Origin: Paracoccus aerodenitrificans
GTDB lineage: Bacteria; Pseudomonadota; Alphaproteobacteria; Rhodobacterales; Rhodobacteraceae
Direction: 5' to 3'
DNA length: 64,000 nt
NCBI RefSeq assembly: GCF_027913215.1
Contig: NZ_CP115784.1
Location: 2,294,001 to 2,358,000, forward strand
A program made the translations under genes and the position numbers. The stretch's first letter is position 1. Each line of letters begins with the position of its first letter. Of the stretch, positions 19,532-28,305 are shown one piece after another. The notes under the pieces are model-generated. The model was not told the DNA's origin. It ran no database searches and saw only the letters and a list, made by a program, of their open reading frames with translations.

Positions 19532-19557
19532 AAAAGGCCCCGTCAGGGGTCTTTTTT
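19532..19557 (+). terminator. Rho-independent terminator after scoAB
   Basis: A GC-rich 6-bp stem (GGCCCC with GGGGTC, one G-T pair) and a 4-base loop are followed by six T residues, 25 bases after scoB. An A-run on the other side could make it bidirectional. Confidence 0.85.
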
Positions 19558-19705
19558 GTGCCAGCCGGGCTGTGATGCCGGATGGATTGCGGATTTTTAT
19601 TCGTTTACCGGCGCGGCACGCCACATGATCACTCGCCCTGCCGCTCTCCCCTACAAAACCGTCACAATTCCCGCTTATATCCCAGATGTTGAACCGGAGG
19701 TATGC

Positions 19706-20611
19706 ATGAACGACGCACCGCAAGATTGGCTGGAAGCCGAACTGCAGGACACGCTGGATGAGGATTACGAGCTTGAGCTTGAAGACGCCGTTCTCAGCCA
19801 GGAAATCAAGCAGATCTACCGGGACACCCATCCCGAACAGATGGACCGCAAGCAGTATTTTCAGGAATTGCTGCGCCTTCAGTCCGAACTGATCAAGCTT
19901 CAGGATTGGGTCAGTCACTATAAGGAAAAGGTCGTTGTGATCTTCGAAGGCCGCGATTCCGCCGGTAAGGGCGGCGCGATCAAGCGGATGACCCAGCGAC
20001 TGAACCCCCGCGTCGCCCGCGTGGTTGCCCTTCCCGCCCCCTCGGACCGGGAAAAGACCCAATGGTATTTCCAGAGATATGTGCCGCATCTGCCCGCTGG
20101 CGGCGAAATCGTGCTGTTCGACCGAAGCTGGTATAACCGCGCCGGAGTCGAACGCGTGATGGGGTTTGCCACCGAAGAACAGGTGCAGCAATTCTTCGAC
20201 GACGTGCCGGAATTCGAACGTATGCTCGTCCGCTCGGGCATCAGGCTGGTCAAATACTGGTTCTCGATCACCGATGAAGAACAACAGATGCGCTTCCTCA
20301 TGCGGATCCACGATCCGATGAAGCAATGGAAGCTGTCTCCGATGGACCTGCAATCCCGAATCCGTTGGGAAGCCTATACCAAAGCCAAGGAAGAAATGTT
20401 CGAACGCACGAATATTCCCGAGGCACCCTGGTATATCGTGCCCGGCAACGATAAAAAACGCGCCCGGCTGAATTGTATTGCGCATCTGCTGTCTCTTATG
20501 CCGTACACCGAAGTGCCGCATGAAGATATCTCACTGCCGGACCGCGTATTTAACCCGGATTACGAACGCGACATACTGCCTCGGGATCTGTATGTTCCAC
20601 AGAAATACTAA
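19706..20611 (+). CDS. ppk2: Polyphosphate kinase 2
   Basis: PPK2 enzymes use polyphosphate to phosphorylate nucleoside mono- or diphosphates. The 301-residue single-domain protein from ATG 19706 (ribosome site GGAGGT) has the Walker A motif GRDSAGKGG at about residues 80-88. It also has the PSDREKTQWYFQRY lid-associated segment and Walker B in VLFDRSWYNRAGVE. Length and motifs fit the class I, NDP-phosphorylating group, but the class cannot be fixed without a phylogeny. It stands alone after the scoAB terminator. Confidence 0.93.
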   Translation: MNDAPQDWLEAELQDTLDEDYELELEDAVLSQEIKQIYRDTHPEQMDRKQYFQELLRLQSELIKLQDWVSHYKEKVVVIFEGRDSAGKGGAIKRMTQRLNPRVARVVALPAPSDREKTQWYFQRYVPHLPAGGEIVLFDRSWYNRAGVERVMGFATEEQVQQFFDDVPEFERMLVRSGIRLVKYWFSITDEEQQMRFLMRIHDPMKQWKLSPMDLQSRIRWEAYTKAKEEMFERTNIPEAPWYIVPGNDKKRARLNCIAHLLSLMPYTEVPHEDISLPDRVFNPDYERDILPRDLYVPQKY

Positions 20612-20709
20612 GGACAACTCGCCTTTGCTTATCCACTTGGAACAGCTCGTTTATTGCCATAGCATACGCGGCTACTTGCTCTTTTTCCGCTGAGGCTTAT
20701 TCTTTGAAC

Positions 20710-21171
20710 ATGTTCCGTAATCTCATGTCGCGTCTTTTCAGCGACGACGCACCCTCTTCTCCGCTGCAAGGGCAGGATGCCGAGGTGGCACTTGCCGCGC
20801 TTCTGGTGCGCGTGGCGCGGGCGGATGACCGTTACACGAAAGAGGAAGAGGTGCGCATTGATCGCATTCTTGCGCGTCGGCGCGGACTCGATGCGGTCGA
20901 GGCTGCAGAACGCCGCGCCGCAGCCGAGATGATCGAGGCCGAGGCCCCGGATACGGTTCGCTTCACGCGGCTCATCAAGGACCGCATTGCGCTTGAGGAT
21001 CGCTCCGCCATTTTGGAGGCACTCTGGGAAGTTGCCTATGCAGATGGCAGGCGATCCGCGGATGAGGAATCGTTGGTCCGGCTGGTATCGGGCTTGCTGG
21101 GGATCAATGACCGCGATTCCGGGCTGATCCGCCAACGCGTCATGGCCGATCTGGGGCTGACGGAAAGCTAG
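20710..21171 (+). CDS. TerB-like (tellurite resistance TerB family) protein
   Basis: This 153-residue soluble helical protein resembles the TerB fold. It has the helical segment ALLVRVARADDRYTKEEE early on and a second acidic helix pair with VAYADGRRSADEES, the usual metal-binding-like D-x-R/K-x-x-x-x-E pattern of the family. A TTG two codons upstream is the alternative start. No other ter genes are nearby, so a role in tellurite resistance is not implied. Many alphaproteobacteria carry such stand-alone TerB proteins of unknown function. Confidence 0.82.
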   Translation: MFRNLMSRLFSDDAPSSPLQGQDAEVALAALLVRVARADDRYTKEEEVRIDRILARRRGLDAVEAAERRAAAEMIEAEAPDTVRFTRLIKDRIALEDRSAILEALWEVAYADGRRSADEESLVRLVSGLLGINDRDSGLIRQRVMADLGLTES

Positions 21172-21332
21172 TTCCCATCCGTTCGGTCCGCGTCGATGCG
21201 CGTATGCCTCTGCGCGGCTTCGGTGGCGGACAGGAGCGCAGTCAGATTTGCAGTGCGACATGCTGTTCCGTGGGCCGGGACAGGTATATATGTCGCCGAT
21301 ATAGACCCCGTTTCCGCCCCAGAGGAGAGCCC

Positions 21333-22496
21333 ATGCCAGTCAAGAACCGTTTTGCCGAACTTCTGCCGGAAATCATCGAATGGCGACATGATTTTCACGC
21401 TCACCCCGAGCTGCAATATGAGGTCCACCGCACTGCCGGGCGCGTAGCGGAACTGCTGCGCAGCTTTGGCGTCGATGAGGTCACGGAAGGGATCGGGCGG
21501 ACCGGTGTTGTCGGCGTCATAAGGGGGCGCTCGGACAGCAGCGGGCGCGTCATCGGCCTTCGCGCCGATATGGACGCCCTGCCCATCATTGAGCAAACCG
21601 GGCTGGAATATGCCTCGACCACGCCCGGCAAGATGCATGCCTGCGGTCATGACGGCCACACCGCCATGCTGCTGGGCGCGACGCAATATCTGGCGGAGAC
21701 CCGCAATTTCGACGGCACCGCCATCGTCATTTTCCAGCCCGCAGAGGAAGGCGGCGCAGGTGCCCGCGCCATGATCGAGGACGGGCTGATAGATCGCTGG
21801 AACATTCAGGAATTCTATGCGCTGCATAACATGCCGGGGATACCCGTCGGAGAATTCGCGATCCGCGAAGGCGGCATCATGGCGGCAGCGGATGAGTTCG
21901 AGATCATCATCGAGGGCAAGGGCGGACATGCCGCGAAGCCGAATGACTGCATCGATACGCTGCTCGTCGCGTCTCAGATCGTGGTTGCACTGCAATCCGT
22001 CGTCTCGCGCAATGTCGATCCGCTGAAAAGCGGGGTGGTGTCATGCTGCTCGCTGGAAACGGATACGGACGCGCATAACGTTATCCCGCAGAAGGTCCTC
22101 ATCAGAGGCACGGCACGCAGTCTCGTCCCCGAGATCCGGGACATGCAGGAAGAGGCCATCCGGCGCGTTGTCGAAAACACGGCGTCGGCCTTCGGTGCAA
22201 CGGCAAAGCTGGAATATCGCCGGGGTTATCCTGTCACCACGAATCATGCCGATCAGACGGGGTATGCCGCCGACGTCGCCCGGAACATCTCCGGCAAGGT
22301 CGATACCGACTTCGCCCCGATGATGACTGCCGAGGATTTCAGCTTCATGCTGAATACCCGTCCCGGCGCGTATATCTTTCTGGGGAATGGCGACGGGGAT
22401 ATGCTGCATCATCCGAAATACCGCTTTTCGGACGATGCGATCCCCTTTGGCGCAAGCTGGCTGGCCGGTATGGCCGAAGCCCGTATGCCGGTCTGA
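21333..22496 (+). CDS. M20 family amidohydrolase (hippurate hydrolase-like)
   Basis: This 387-residue zinc aminoacylase-type enzyme belongs to the HipO/IAA-amino acid hydrolase group. Metal ligands are visible in MHACGHDGHTAM (about residues 101-112), EEGGAGARAM (about residues 139-148), and a C-terminal HHPKYRF histidine. The DFHAHPEL N-terminal motif is canonical. The ATG follows a good ribosome site (GAGGAGAG). The physiological N-acyl substrate cannot be read from the sequence. It converges with moaA, whose 3' end is 17 bases away. Confidence 0.92.
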   Translation: MPVKNRFAELLPEIIEWRHDFHAHPELQYEVHRTAGRVAELLRSFGVDEVTEGIGRTGVVGVIRGRSDSSGRVIGLRADMDALPIIEQTGLEYASTTPGKMHACGHDGHTAMLLGATQYLAETRNFDGTAIVIFQPAEEGGAGARAMIEDGLIDRWNIQEFYALHNMPGIPVGEFAIREGGIMAAADEFEIIIEGKGGHAAKPNDCIDTLLVASQIVVALQSVVSRNVDPLKSGVVSCCSLETDTDAHNVIPQKVLIRGTARSLVPEIRDMQEEAIRRVVENTASAFGATAKLEYRRGYPVTTNHADQTGYAADVARNISGKVDTDFAPMMTAEDFSFMLNTRPGAYIFLGNGDGDMLHHPKYRFSDDAIPFGASWLAGMAEARMPV

Positions 22497-22512
22497 TCCG
22501 CCGGGACGGGGT

Positions 22513-23520
22513 TCAGCCGCCAGTATGGCTCATGTGACGGCTGACCTGTCCCGCCACTTTCTGACGCGAATAATCGAAATCATGCCCTTTCGGCTTTCGC
22601 GAGATCGCGCTGCAGATCGCCCCGATCAGCAGCGCATCGTCGTCCGAAGCCCGAAGCGGAGCGCGAAGATCGGCGCGGTCCTCTTGTCCGAGGCACATGA
22701 AAAGCTCTCCGGTACAGGTAACGCGGACGCGGTTGCAGCTTTCGCAGAAATTATGCGTCAGCGGCGTGATGAACCCGATCTTCTGCCCTGTCTCGTTCAC
22801 CCGGACATAGCGGGCGGGTCCGCCGGTCCGCTCGGCCAGATCGATCAGCGTCAGACGCTCTGACAGACGCGCACGCAGATCCGACAGCGGCCAGTACTGA
22901 TCCAGACGGTCTTCGCTTCCCAGCTCACCCATCGGCATGACCTCGATGAAGGTCAGGTCATGGCCCTCATTCGCGCACCATTCCGTCAGCGAGAAAAGCT
23001 CGTCTTCGTTAAACCCTTTGAGCGCCACGGCATTGATCTTGATCCGCAGCCCCGCCGCTTTCGCCGCAGCGATACCGTCGAACACCTGCGGCAGCCGCCC
23101 CCAACGCGTGATCTCCGCGAATTTTCCGGGATCGAGCGTGTCCAGCGAGACATTGACCCGCCTGACACCAATATCGGCAAGCTCATCGGCGAAGCGCCCA
23201 AGCTGGCTGCCATTGGTGGTCAGGGTCAGCTCATCCAGCCCGTCGCCGAGATGACGCGATACGGACCGCAAAAAGGACATGATATCCCGCCGTACCAGAG
23301 GCTCCCCCCCGGTGATGCGCAGCTTCCTGACGCCAAGCCCGATAAAGGCCGAGGACAGGCGATCGAGTTCCTCCAGCGAAAGCAAGTCCCGCTTGGGCAG
23401 AAACTGCATGTGTTCGGCCATGCAATATGTACAGCGAAAATCGCAACGATCCGTTACCGATACCCGAAGATAGGTAATCGGACGCGCGAAAGGGTCGATC
23501 AGCGGTACCTGTTGCTCCAT
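22513..23520 (-). CDS. moaA: GTP 3',8-cyclase (molybdenum cofactor biosynthesis protein A)
   Basis: MoaA is the radical-SAM enzyme that makes the first intermediate of molybdopterin from GTP. The 335-residue protein from ATG 23520 carries the radical-SAM cluster motif CDFRCTYC (about residues 24-31) and a second cluster site with cysteines in FCESCNRVR and about a dozen residues later (FMCLG). It ends in the essential Gly-Gly dipeptide. The open frame extends about 60 codons upstream, but this extension has no family resemblance. No other moa genes are nearby. Confidence 0.96.
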   Translation of the reverse strand: MEQQVPLIDPFARPITYLRVSVTDRCDFRCTYCMAEHMQFLPKRDLLSLEELDRLSSAFIGLGVRKLRITGGEPLVRRDIMSFLRSVSRHLGDGLDELTLTTNGSQLGRFADELADIGVRRVNVSLDTLDPGKFAEITRWGRLPQVFDGIAAAKAAGLRIKINAVALKGFNEDELFSLTEWCANEGHDLTFIEVMPMGELGSEDRLDQYWPLSDLRARLSERLTLIDLAERTGGPARYVRVNETGQKIGFITPLTHNFCESCNRVRVTCTGELFMCLGQEDRADLRAPLRASDDDALLIGAICSAISRKPKGHDFDYSRQKVAGQVSRHMSHTGG

Positions 23521-23620
23521 AATCAAACAGATAAGCCTCTGACCGCGTTCCCGCAAGCAGGGCCATTGCGCTGATCCACCGGCAAGGCTAGCTTTCCGGC
23601 AAGCTGACGAGGAGCACGAG

Positions 23621-24136
23621 ATGATCCGAAACCTTGCCGCAACCGGATTCCTGCTGGGTCCGCTGAGTCTGGCAGCATGTGGAATGAACGGCGACAGCAC
23701 CACGTCGCGGCCCGAAGCCGCAGTTCAGCAGCCGGCAACAACTCAGGCAAGTGCGCCCGGTGAAAGCGTCACACCAGCGGCTAGCCAGTCTGCCGCAGCG
23801 GTCCTGCAGGCTCCGGGCCAAAGCGCCGAGTCACTTGATACGACGACCGCGGAAGAAAAAGCCGCAGCCGCCGCGCCAGCAACCGGAGGCGGCAGGCTGG
23901 GAACCACAGTCGCATCGCTTGGCGACGTGACCGAAAGCGGCTTCTGGCTGAAGACTCCTCTTGTCAGCGCAACAGCACAGGGGCGTGTGGTGAACACCGA
24001 AAACAGCCAGAGCGCGAATGTTGAGTTGCGACCTTTGTCGGGAGGCGGCTCGGGCAGCCAGATCTCTCTGGCCGCGATGCAGGCCATTGGCGCGGGCCTG
24101 ACGGATCTGCCTGAGCTGGAGGTCTGGCAGAATTAG
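23621..24136 (+). CDS. Lipoprotein of unknown function (Rhodobacteraceae type)
   Basis: This 171-residue lipoprotein has a signal peptide and the lipobox LAAC, with the lipidated Cys at residue 20. A low-complexity Ala/Ser/Thr/Gln/Pro region spans about residues 25-90. The conserved C-terminal block starts at [10 protein letters not shown] and ends near DLPELEVW. I recall similar proteins in Rhodobacteraceae, sometimes mislabelled D-galactarate dehydratase, but nothing here supports a dehydratase activity. The function is unknown. It diverges from moaA. Confidence 0.8.
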   Translation: MIRNLAATGFLLGPLSLAACGMNGDSTTSRPEAAVQQPATTQASAPGESVTPAASQSAAAVLQAPGQSAESLDTTTAEEKAAAAAPATGGGRLGTTVASLGDVTESGFWLKTPLVSATAQGRVVNTENSQSANVELRPLSGGGSGSQISLAAMQAIGAGLTDLPELEVWQN

Positions 24137-24252
24137 TGTGAGCTGGCAGGTCCTTTGTGCCGGGAAAGGTGGAATCCTAAGATCCGTCTGAGCACTTCCG
24201 GAAACCGGCATTGACTGAGATCCGGACGATCCCGCCAACAGGACGATTTCAA

Positions 24253-24328
24253 TGGTGCCGGCAGCAGGAATCGAACCCGCGACCTTCTGATTACAAATCA
24301 GCTGCTCTACCAGCTGAGCTATGCCGGC
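24253..24328 (-). tRNA. tRNA-Thr (anticodon UGU)
   Basis: Read on the minus strand, this 76-base gene folds into a full cloverleaf. The acceptor stem GCCGGCA pairs with TGCCGGC, the D-arm is AGCTCAGCTGGTAGAGC, the anticodon loop is TTTGTAA with TGT at positions 34-36, and the T-loop is GGTTCGAATCC. The 3' CCA is encoded. The first pair of the anticodon stem is a G-A mismatch. The anticodon reads ACA and, by wobble, other Thr codons. Confidence 0.97.
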
Positions 24329-24461
24329 CCATCAGGGATTTTCCCGATACCGCCGAATAACGCCAGTTTATCCGGTTATCAAGCACGATACGGGAAAGTG
24401 GTTTTCGCCGACCGGAACTGGCGCTAGTCTGGGCGCCGGATGAGCCGGATTGATAGGGATT

Positions 24462-25331
24462 ATGCAGATCGTTTACCACGTCGGCGCACATGGAACCGAC
24501 CATGAGCGCATTGCCCGAACCCTGATGCGCAACCGCGAAGAGCTGTGGGAGCATGGCGTCGAAATCCCGGCTCCGGGTCGTTACAAGGGTGTTTTTGGCG
24601 AAACCATGAAGGCGCTGAATGGCGGGGCTGCACCGGCGGATGTGCAGGAAATGCTGCTGGATGCTCTTCTGGATAATGACAGCAGCAACAGGATCATCCT
24701 CAGCCAGTCTAGCTTTCTCGGCATGCCTCAACGAGCCATTTCACCGACAGGGCTTTATCCCAGAGCGCCGGGCCGTATGAGCGGATTATCGAACCTGTTT
24801 CCCGATAATGTGGTCGAGTTCGTCGTCACGGTGATGCATCCCGCGAAGCTGGTTCTCGAAATCGTGAAGATGAGTAACGGTAATTATGAAACAGTTATGG
24901 GGGGCGTCGATCCGGCAGCTTTGAGCTGGTCGCCCGCGATCCGCAATATCCTCCAATTGGTTCCGGATCGTGACATCGTCGTTTTCGCGCAGGAAGACCT
25001 GCCTTTCATCATGCCCGAAGTGCTTCACCGGATGGTCGATATCGATGACAAGGCCGAACTGAAGGGTGAGCTGGATCTGCTGGCCGAGATTTTGGGTCCC
25101 GAGGCGTTCAAGCAGTTTCAGCAGCGTCTCGCAGAAGCCGAAGATGACAGCATCAGCACAAGGCGCAATCTGACCGAAGAGGCGCTGCTGGCCGCGGCAC
25201 CTTCGGCCTTCGAGGAAATCGTGGCGCTTCCGGGCTGGTCCCAACCGCTGATTGATGAACTCAGCGAAAGCTATGCGCATGACCTGGCGGAAATCGCCGC
25301 CCTGCCGGGAGTCGAGTTCATCTCTGCCTGA
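24462..25331 (+). CDS. Hypothetical protein with degenerate sulfotransferase-like N-terminus
   Basis: This 289-residue cytoplasmic protein was not firmly recognised. The opening HVGAHGTDHERI followed by NREELWEHGVEIPAPGRY has the spacing of bacterial sulfotransferases (HxGxHKTGTT, then NRxxL...GxxxP). The lysine and TGTT of the PAPS P-loop are replaced here, so it should not bind PAPS in the usual way. The rest has no catalytic motif that I can name, and a helical Glu/Ala-rich C-terminal half. The start was chosen for the AGGGAT sequence upstream. Close homologues probably exist in Rhodobacteraceae. Confidence 0.75.
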   Translation: MQIVYHVGAHGTDHERIARTLMRNREELWEHGVEIPAPGRYKGVFGETMKALNGGAAPADVQEMLLDALLDNDSSNRIILSQSSFLGMPQRAISPTGLYPRAPGRMSGLSNLFPDNVVEFVVTVMHPAKLVLEIVKMSNGNYETVMGGVDPAALSWSPAIRNILQLVPDRDIVVFAQEDLPFIMPEVLHRMVDIDDKAELKGELDLLAEILGPEAFKQFQQRLAEAEDDSISTRRNLTEEALLAAAPSAFEEIVALPGWSQPLIDELSESYAHDLAEIAALPGVEFISA

Positions 25332-25604
25332 CCGAAAGGCGCATCACCATAAAGACGCCCTGCTTTCCGTCCGGCAGGAGGGAGGTTTGCAGAGGCAGGA
25401 AGGCCCGCATCGAGAGGGTAACAGCCACAATCGCTGCGGCGAGCATGGGCATCTGACTGGCCGCTGGTGACAGGATCCCTAACAGATATCTCGGGCAGCG
25501 ATGCCTGTCCTGTGATCGAGGTTTTGTTCAGGTTGAGATGCGCGGTTTCCGATTGGCCCGGGCCACGGCTATTCCGGCCTCGCTACATGTGGGTTCGGGT
25601 CCGG
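25332..25604. other. Intergenic stretch with no convincing gene
   Basis: The roughly 330 bases between the hypothetical gene and gapR hold no supported gene. The minus strand has a 44-codon open frame (25318-25452) with a hydrophobic start but no ribosome site or recognisable product. The gapR-side part contains the terminator-like hairpin listed separately. Confidence 0.6.
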
Positions 25605-25649
25605 ATAAAAATAAACCCCGAGACCGACCCGAAAAATCTTGGGCCGGTC
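25605..25649 (-). terminator. Probable terminator downstream of gapR
   Basis: On the minus strand a 9-bp stem (25641-25649 with 25622-25630, one G-T pair) and a 10-base loop are followed, after a short GC stretch, by a T-rich tract (complement of 25605-25615). It starts 15 bases after the gapR stop. Confidence 0.5.
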
Positions 25650-25664
25650 AGGCAATCTGTCGGC

Positions 25665-25916
25665 TTACGCCATTCCAAGCGCAGCCTTGTACATATCCAG
25701 AATGGCCTCTTCCTCGGCCACATCGTCGCGGTCGCGCTTGCGCAAGGCGATGACTTTCTTCATCACCTTCGTGTCATAACCACGCGCCTTCGCCTCGGCC
25801 ATGATCTCTTTCTGGCGCTCGGTGACGTCCTTCTTTTCGGCCTCAAGCTGTTCGTACTGCTCAATGAACTGGCGCAGCTCATCCGCAGCCACATTATATG
25901 ACTGATCGTCCTGCAT
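25665..25916 (-). CDS. gapR: GapR family DNA-binding protein (DUF2312)
   Basis: This 83-residue coiled-coil protein matches the DUF2312/UPF0335 family, of which Caulobacter GapR is the studied member. GapR is an AT-rich-DNA and overtwisted-DNA binding nucleoid protein needed for chromosome replication and topology. Visible marks are the long acidic/basic helix ELRQFIEQYEQLEAEKK, EIMAEAKARGYDTKVMKKVI and the terminal RKRDRDDVAEEEAILDMY. The start is the ATG at 25916. The longer open frame upstream is not part of the family. Given the AT-rich islands elsewhere in the window, such a protein could act on them, though that is inference. Confidence 0.92.
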   Translation of the reverse strand: MQDDQSYNVAADELRQFIEQYEQLEAEKKDVTERQKEIMAEAKARGYDTKVMKKVIALRKRDRDDVAEEEAILDMYKAALGMA

Positions 25917-26006
25917 TTGGTCCCCCGGTTGATATGGGCGGCAGACATACGGCGTCTTGCCGGGTTCTGCAATCGGCGCTACATGCAGCTGGAAAAAGGG
26001 GATCTG

Positions 26007-26234
26007 ATGAGTGTATTCGACGTTCTGATCTGGGGTGGAGCGGTGCTGACGGCAGCCGGATTGGCCGGGATCATCTGGTGTATCTGGACGGTTTACAGCG
26101 GCAAACGCACAGGACTGGACGAGGCCGCGTTTCGCGACAGGATGCAGCGCGTGGTCATGGTGAATATGGCAGCACTGATCGCATCCGTCCTCGGGCTGAT
26201 GAGCGTTGTGATCGGCATCATGCTTGGAGGGTAG
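26007..26234 (+). CDS. Small two-helix membrane protein
   Basis: This 75-residue protein has two predicted membrane helices (about residues 4-26 and 52-73) joined by a charged loop (SGKRTGLDEAAFRDRMQR). The ATG at 26007 follows AAAAAGGGGAT. An upstream ATG at 25983 would add eight residues. Small Rhodobacteraceae membrane proteins of this shape are of unknown function. Its 3' end overlaps the convergent selU by 17 bases. Confidence 0.78.
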   Translation: MSVFDVLIWGGAVLTAAGLAGIIWCIWTVYSGKRTGLDEAAFRDRMQRVVMVNMAALIASVLGLMSVVIGIMLGG

Positions 26235-27306
26235 GCCCGCCGTCAGAATTCTCAGGTAGCGCTGCCGCTGCCTGCTCGACCCTGCCGGCTGCCTCATCCA
26301 GATCCCGCAGACTGTCCAGACCGATCACCGCCCGCTCTTGCGCCGCATAGCGGGCGCGGTGTTTTTCATAACGGGGATCGTAATGTTCGCGCATCAGCGC
26401 CTCGGCAAGCTCGGGCCAGTTCCGCGCTTCCGCGAATTGCACCCATTCCGCGATCCGCCCCGCCGCGTGTAGCGGACGAAGCCGGTCCAGAATCTCGCTC
26501 AGACGCTGCGGATCGGCAGTCACATCCTGATAATGCCGTGAGGAATAGGCCGCACGCGCCTGAACCGGCACCCGCAAGGCGATCCGGGGCGCGGCGCAGA
26601 TGTCCGACCAGACGGCTTTCGGCAAGGTTACGCTGCCGATGCGAGAACTTTCCGCCTCGACGAAGACCGGCCTTTCGGGGTCCAATGCCTCTATCTGCGA
26701 GGCAAGGCGTCCTTCGAACATCTTCTGGCCGGGCTGTTCTCCGACCGAGCCGAACAGGCTACCACGGTGATTGGCAAGTCCTTCGAGGTCGATCACCTGA
26801 TGGCCCCGTCCGACAAGTTTCAGAAGAATCTCGGTCTTGGCGCTGCCGGTATTGCCGTCCAGCACGATGACCCGCGCAGGAAACCCAAGCTCCTGCACCC
26901 GCCGCACGACAAGCCTGCGCCATGATTTATAACCACCCGAGACCCGCCCCACACGCCAGCCGACCTGCCCAAGGATCGTCGCCAGCGCACCTGAACGCTG
27001 CCCGCCGCGCCAGCAATAGACCAGAGGCCGCCAGCCGCCATCGCGATCTTTCAGCGGTCCGGCGATATGACGCGCAGCATTCGCCGCGACCAATGCCGCG
27101 CCTGTTTTGCGGGCATAGAAGGGCGAGACCTGCTTGTAGATCGTGCCGACCTGCGCACGTTCGTCATCGCTGAGCACAGGAAGGTTGATCGCTCCGGGCA
27201 GGTGATCCTCGGCGAATTCCGCAGGTGAGCGGACATCGATAATGTCATCAAAAAGGCCCGATGCGACATTCACCGCATCGAGCCGGATTTCAGCCGGAAT
27301 ATTCAC
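26218..27306 (-). CDS. selU: tRNA 2-selenouridine synthase
   Basis: SelU (MnmH/YbbB) replaces sulfur by selenium at the wobble 2-thiouridine of some tRNAs and can also geranylate it. The 362-residue protein has an N-terminal rhodanese domain with the active cysteine in YCWRGGQRS (about residue 97) and a C-terminal P-loop domain with Walker A GNTGSAKTE (about residues 150-158). Selenium use would also need selenophosphate synthetase (selD), which is not in the window. It ends against a small membrane-protein gene and lies 15 bases after the end of an L,D-transpeptidase gene on its upstream side. Confidence 0.93.
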   Translation of the reverse strand: MNIPAEIRLDAVNVASGLFDDIIDVRSPAEFAEDHLPGAINLPVLSDDERAQVGTIYKQVSPFYARKTGAALVAANAARHIAGPLKDRDGGWRPLVYCWRGGQRSGALATILGQVGWRVGRVSGGYKSWRRLVVRRVQELGFPARVIVLDGNTGSAKTEILLKLVGRGHQVIDLEGLANHRGSLFGSVGEQPGQKMFEGRLASQIEALDPERPVFVEAESSRIGSVTLPKAVWSDICAAPRIALRVPVQARAAYSSRHYQDVTADPQRLSEILDRLRPLHAAGRIAEWVQFAEARNWPELAEALMREHYDPRYEKHRARYAAQERAVIGLDSLRDLDEAAGRVEQAAAALPENSDGGPTLQA

Positions 27307-27321
27307 ATCCAGAAGCCGGTA

Positions 27322-27882
27322 TCAGTAAACGTAGACCGGAGTGCCAATCGGCACCTGCTCGAACAGGGACATGACGGCAGGGTTCCGCATGCGGATACAT
27401 CCGTTCGATACGGCGCGACCGATCGAACCCGGCTGGGTGGTGCCGTGAATCCGGATCGCGGTGTCATTGCCATTCGCGTCATAGAGATACAGCGCACGGG
27501 CTCCCAACGGGTTTTCCGGACCGCCGGGCATGCCATTGGCGTATTGCGCATATTGTTCCGGCGAGCGCTTGATCATCGCCTGTGTCGGGGTCCAGCTTGG
27601 CCATTCGACCTTACGACCGATGCGGGCCTTGCCTTTCCAGACCAGCTCTGCCGTACCGACGGCAACGCCATAGCGGATCGCCCGGCCAGGCGCGATGACG
27701 TGGTACAGAAAGAACTCATCCGAAACCACGACGATAGAGCCGACCTCGAAACCCTCACGGATCGGCACTTCGGTCGGTTGATACGGATCTGCCTGCTGCT
27801 GGCTCTGCTGAGCCTGCGCCAGTACCAGAGACGGTGCGGCAATCAGCGGCAGCGAAAGCGCGATCATCTGACGGCGGTTCAT
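27322..27882 (-). CDS. L,D-transpeptidase (YkuD domain)
   Basis: This secreted 186-residue peptidoglycan enzyme forms 3-3 cross-links or anchors proteins to peptidoglycan. The signal peptide (residues 1-22, ending LVLAQ) begins NRRQMI, a Tat-like twin-arginine start. The catalytic motif is HGTTQPGSIGRAVSNGCIRM (about residues 145-164), with Cys in SNGC. The PENPLGARALYL segment is typical of ErfK/YbiS proteins. A paralogue lies at 58.4-59.0 kb. Confidence 0.93.
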   Translation of the reverse strand: MNRRQMIALSLPLIAAPSLVLAQAQQSQQQADPYQPTEVPIREGFEVGSIVVVSDEFFLYHVIAPGRAIRYGVAVGTAELVWKGKARIGRKVEWPSWTPTQAMIKRSPEQYAQYANGMPGGPENPLGARALYLYDANGNDTAIRIHGTTQPGSIGRAVSNGCIRMRNPAVMSLFEQVPIGTPVYVY

Positions 27883-28253
27883 GAAAATACCATCCTGCTT
27901 GTGCTCGTTTTCCCTGATCTACAGGCTCAGGCGAGGTAACTCAATCCCGCGCCGTCATTCCTTGGCCTTGACTGCCCTTGACGTGGCGAGGTTGCGGACA
28001 CATCTTTGCAGCTATGACACAACGCAGCGATCATATTCACCGGCCAGGGGCGACAAGAACGCCCATACGCCCGGCACATCTGTGCCGCGGGCGCGGTGGA
28101 TCGTGCTGCCGTTGTCATTTCGCCTCACGCCGCCGGAATATCGGTCGGGTCGTCGCGCTGAATGCGCGTCCGGGCCTTCCGGCGCGGAATGCGCAGCATT
28201 GCTGGGTGCCGGTGATCGCACCTGCCGAAAGACCCCTGTCGCCGCAGGCTCCG
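27883..28253. other. Divergent intergenic region between L,D-transpeptidase and copA
   Basis: This 371-base stretch (423 with the copA leader hairpin) separates two divergent genes. I see no supported coding frame, no convincing CueR-type dyad and no clear -10/-35 pair. Two TTGAC-like boxes occur at about 27968-27980 on the plus strand. The copA transcript probably starts inside it. Confidence 0.5.
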
Positions 28254-28302
28254 CCTGTCCTGATCTCTGAAATCTCTTCATCTGGATTCAGAACAGGACA
28301 GG
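28254..28302 (+). promoter_or_regulatory. Leader hairpin that sequesters the copA ribosome-binding site
   Basis: The last 52 bases before copA can form one long hairpin. A perfect 9-bp outer stem (28254-28262 with 28294-28302) and an 8-bp inner stem (28266-28274 with 28285-28292, one bulged A) close a 10-base loop. The right arm of the outer stem contains the only Shine-Dalgarno (GGACAGG), four bases before the ATG. When folded, the mRNA should hide the ribosome site. A role in translational control is inferred. No known riboswitch was recognised. Confidence 0.6.
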
Positions 28303-28305
28303 AAA

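Noticed and set aside
19013..20521. 502-codon open frame on the minus strand
   Set aside because: It is antisense to scoB and ppk2, crosses the terminator between them and has no recognisable domain.
25318..25452. 44-codon open frame on the minus strand with a hydrophobic start
   Set aside because: No ribosome site, no recognisable product and overlap with the end of the neighbouring gene. It may be a remnant but cannot be supported.
28020..28200. CueR-type operator expected before copA
   Set aside because: No inverted repeat with the spacing of a MerR-family copper operator was found.
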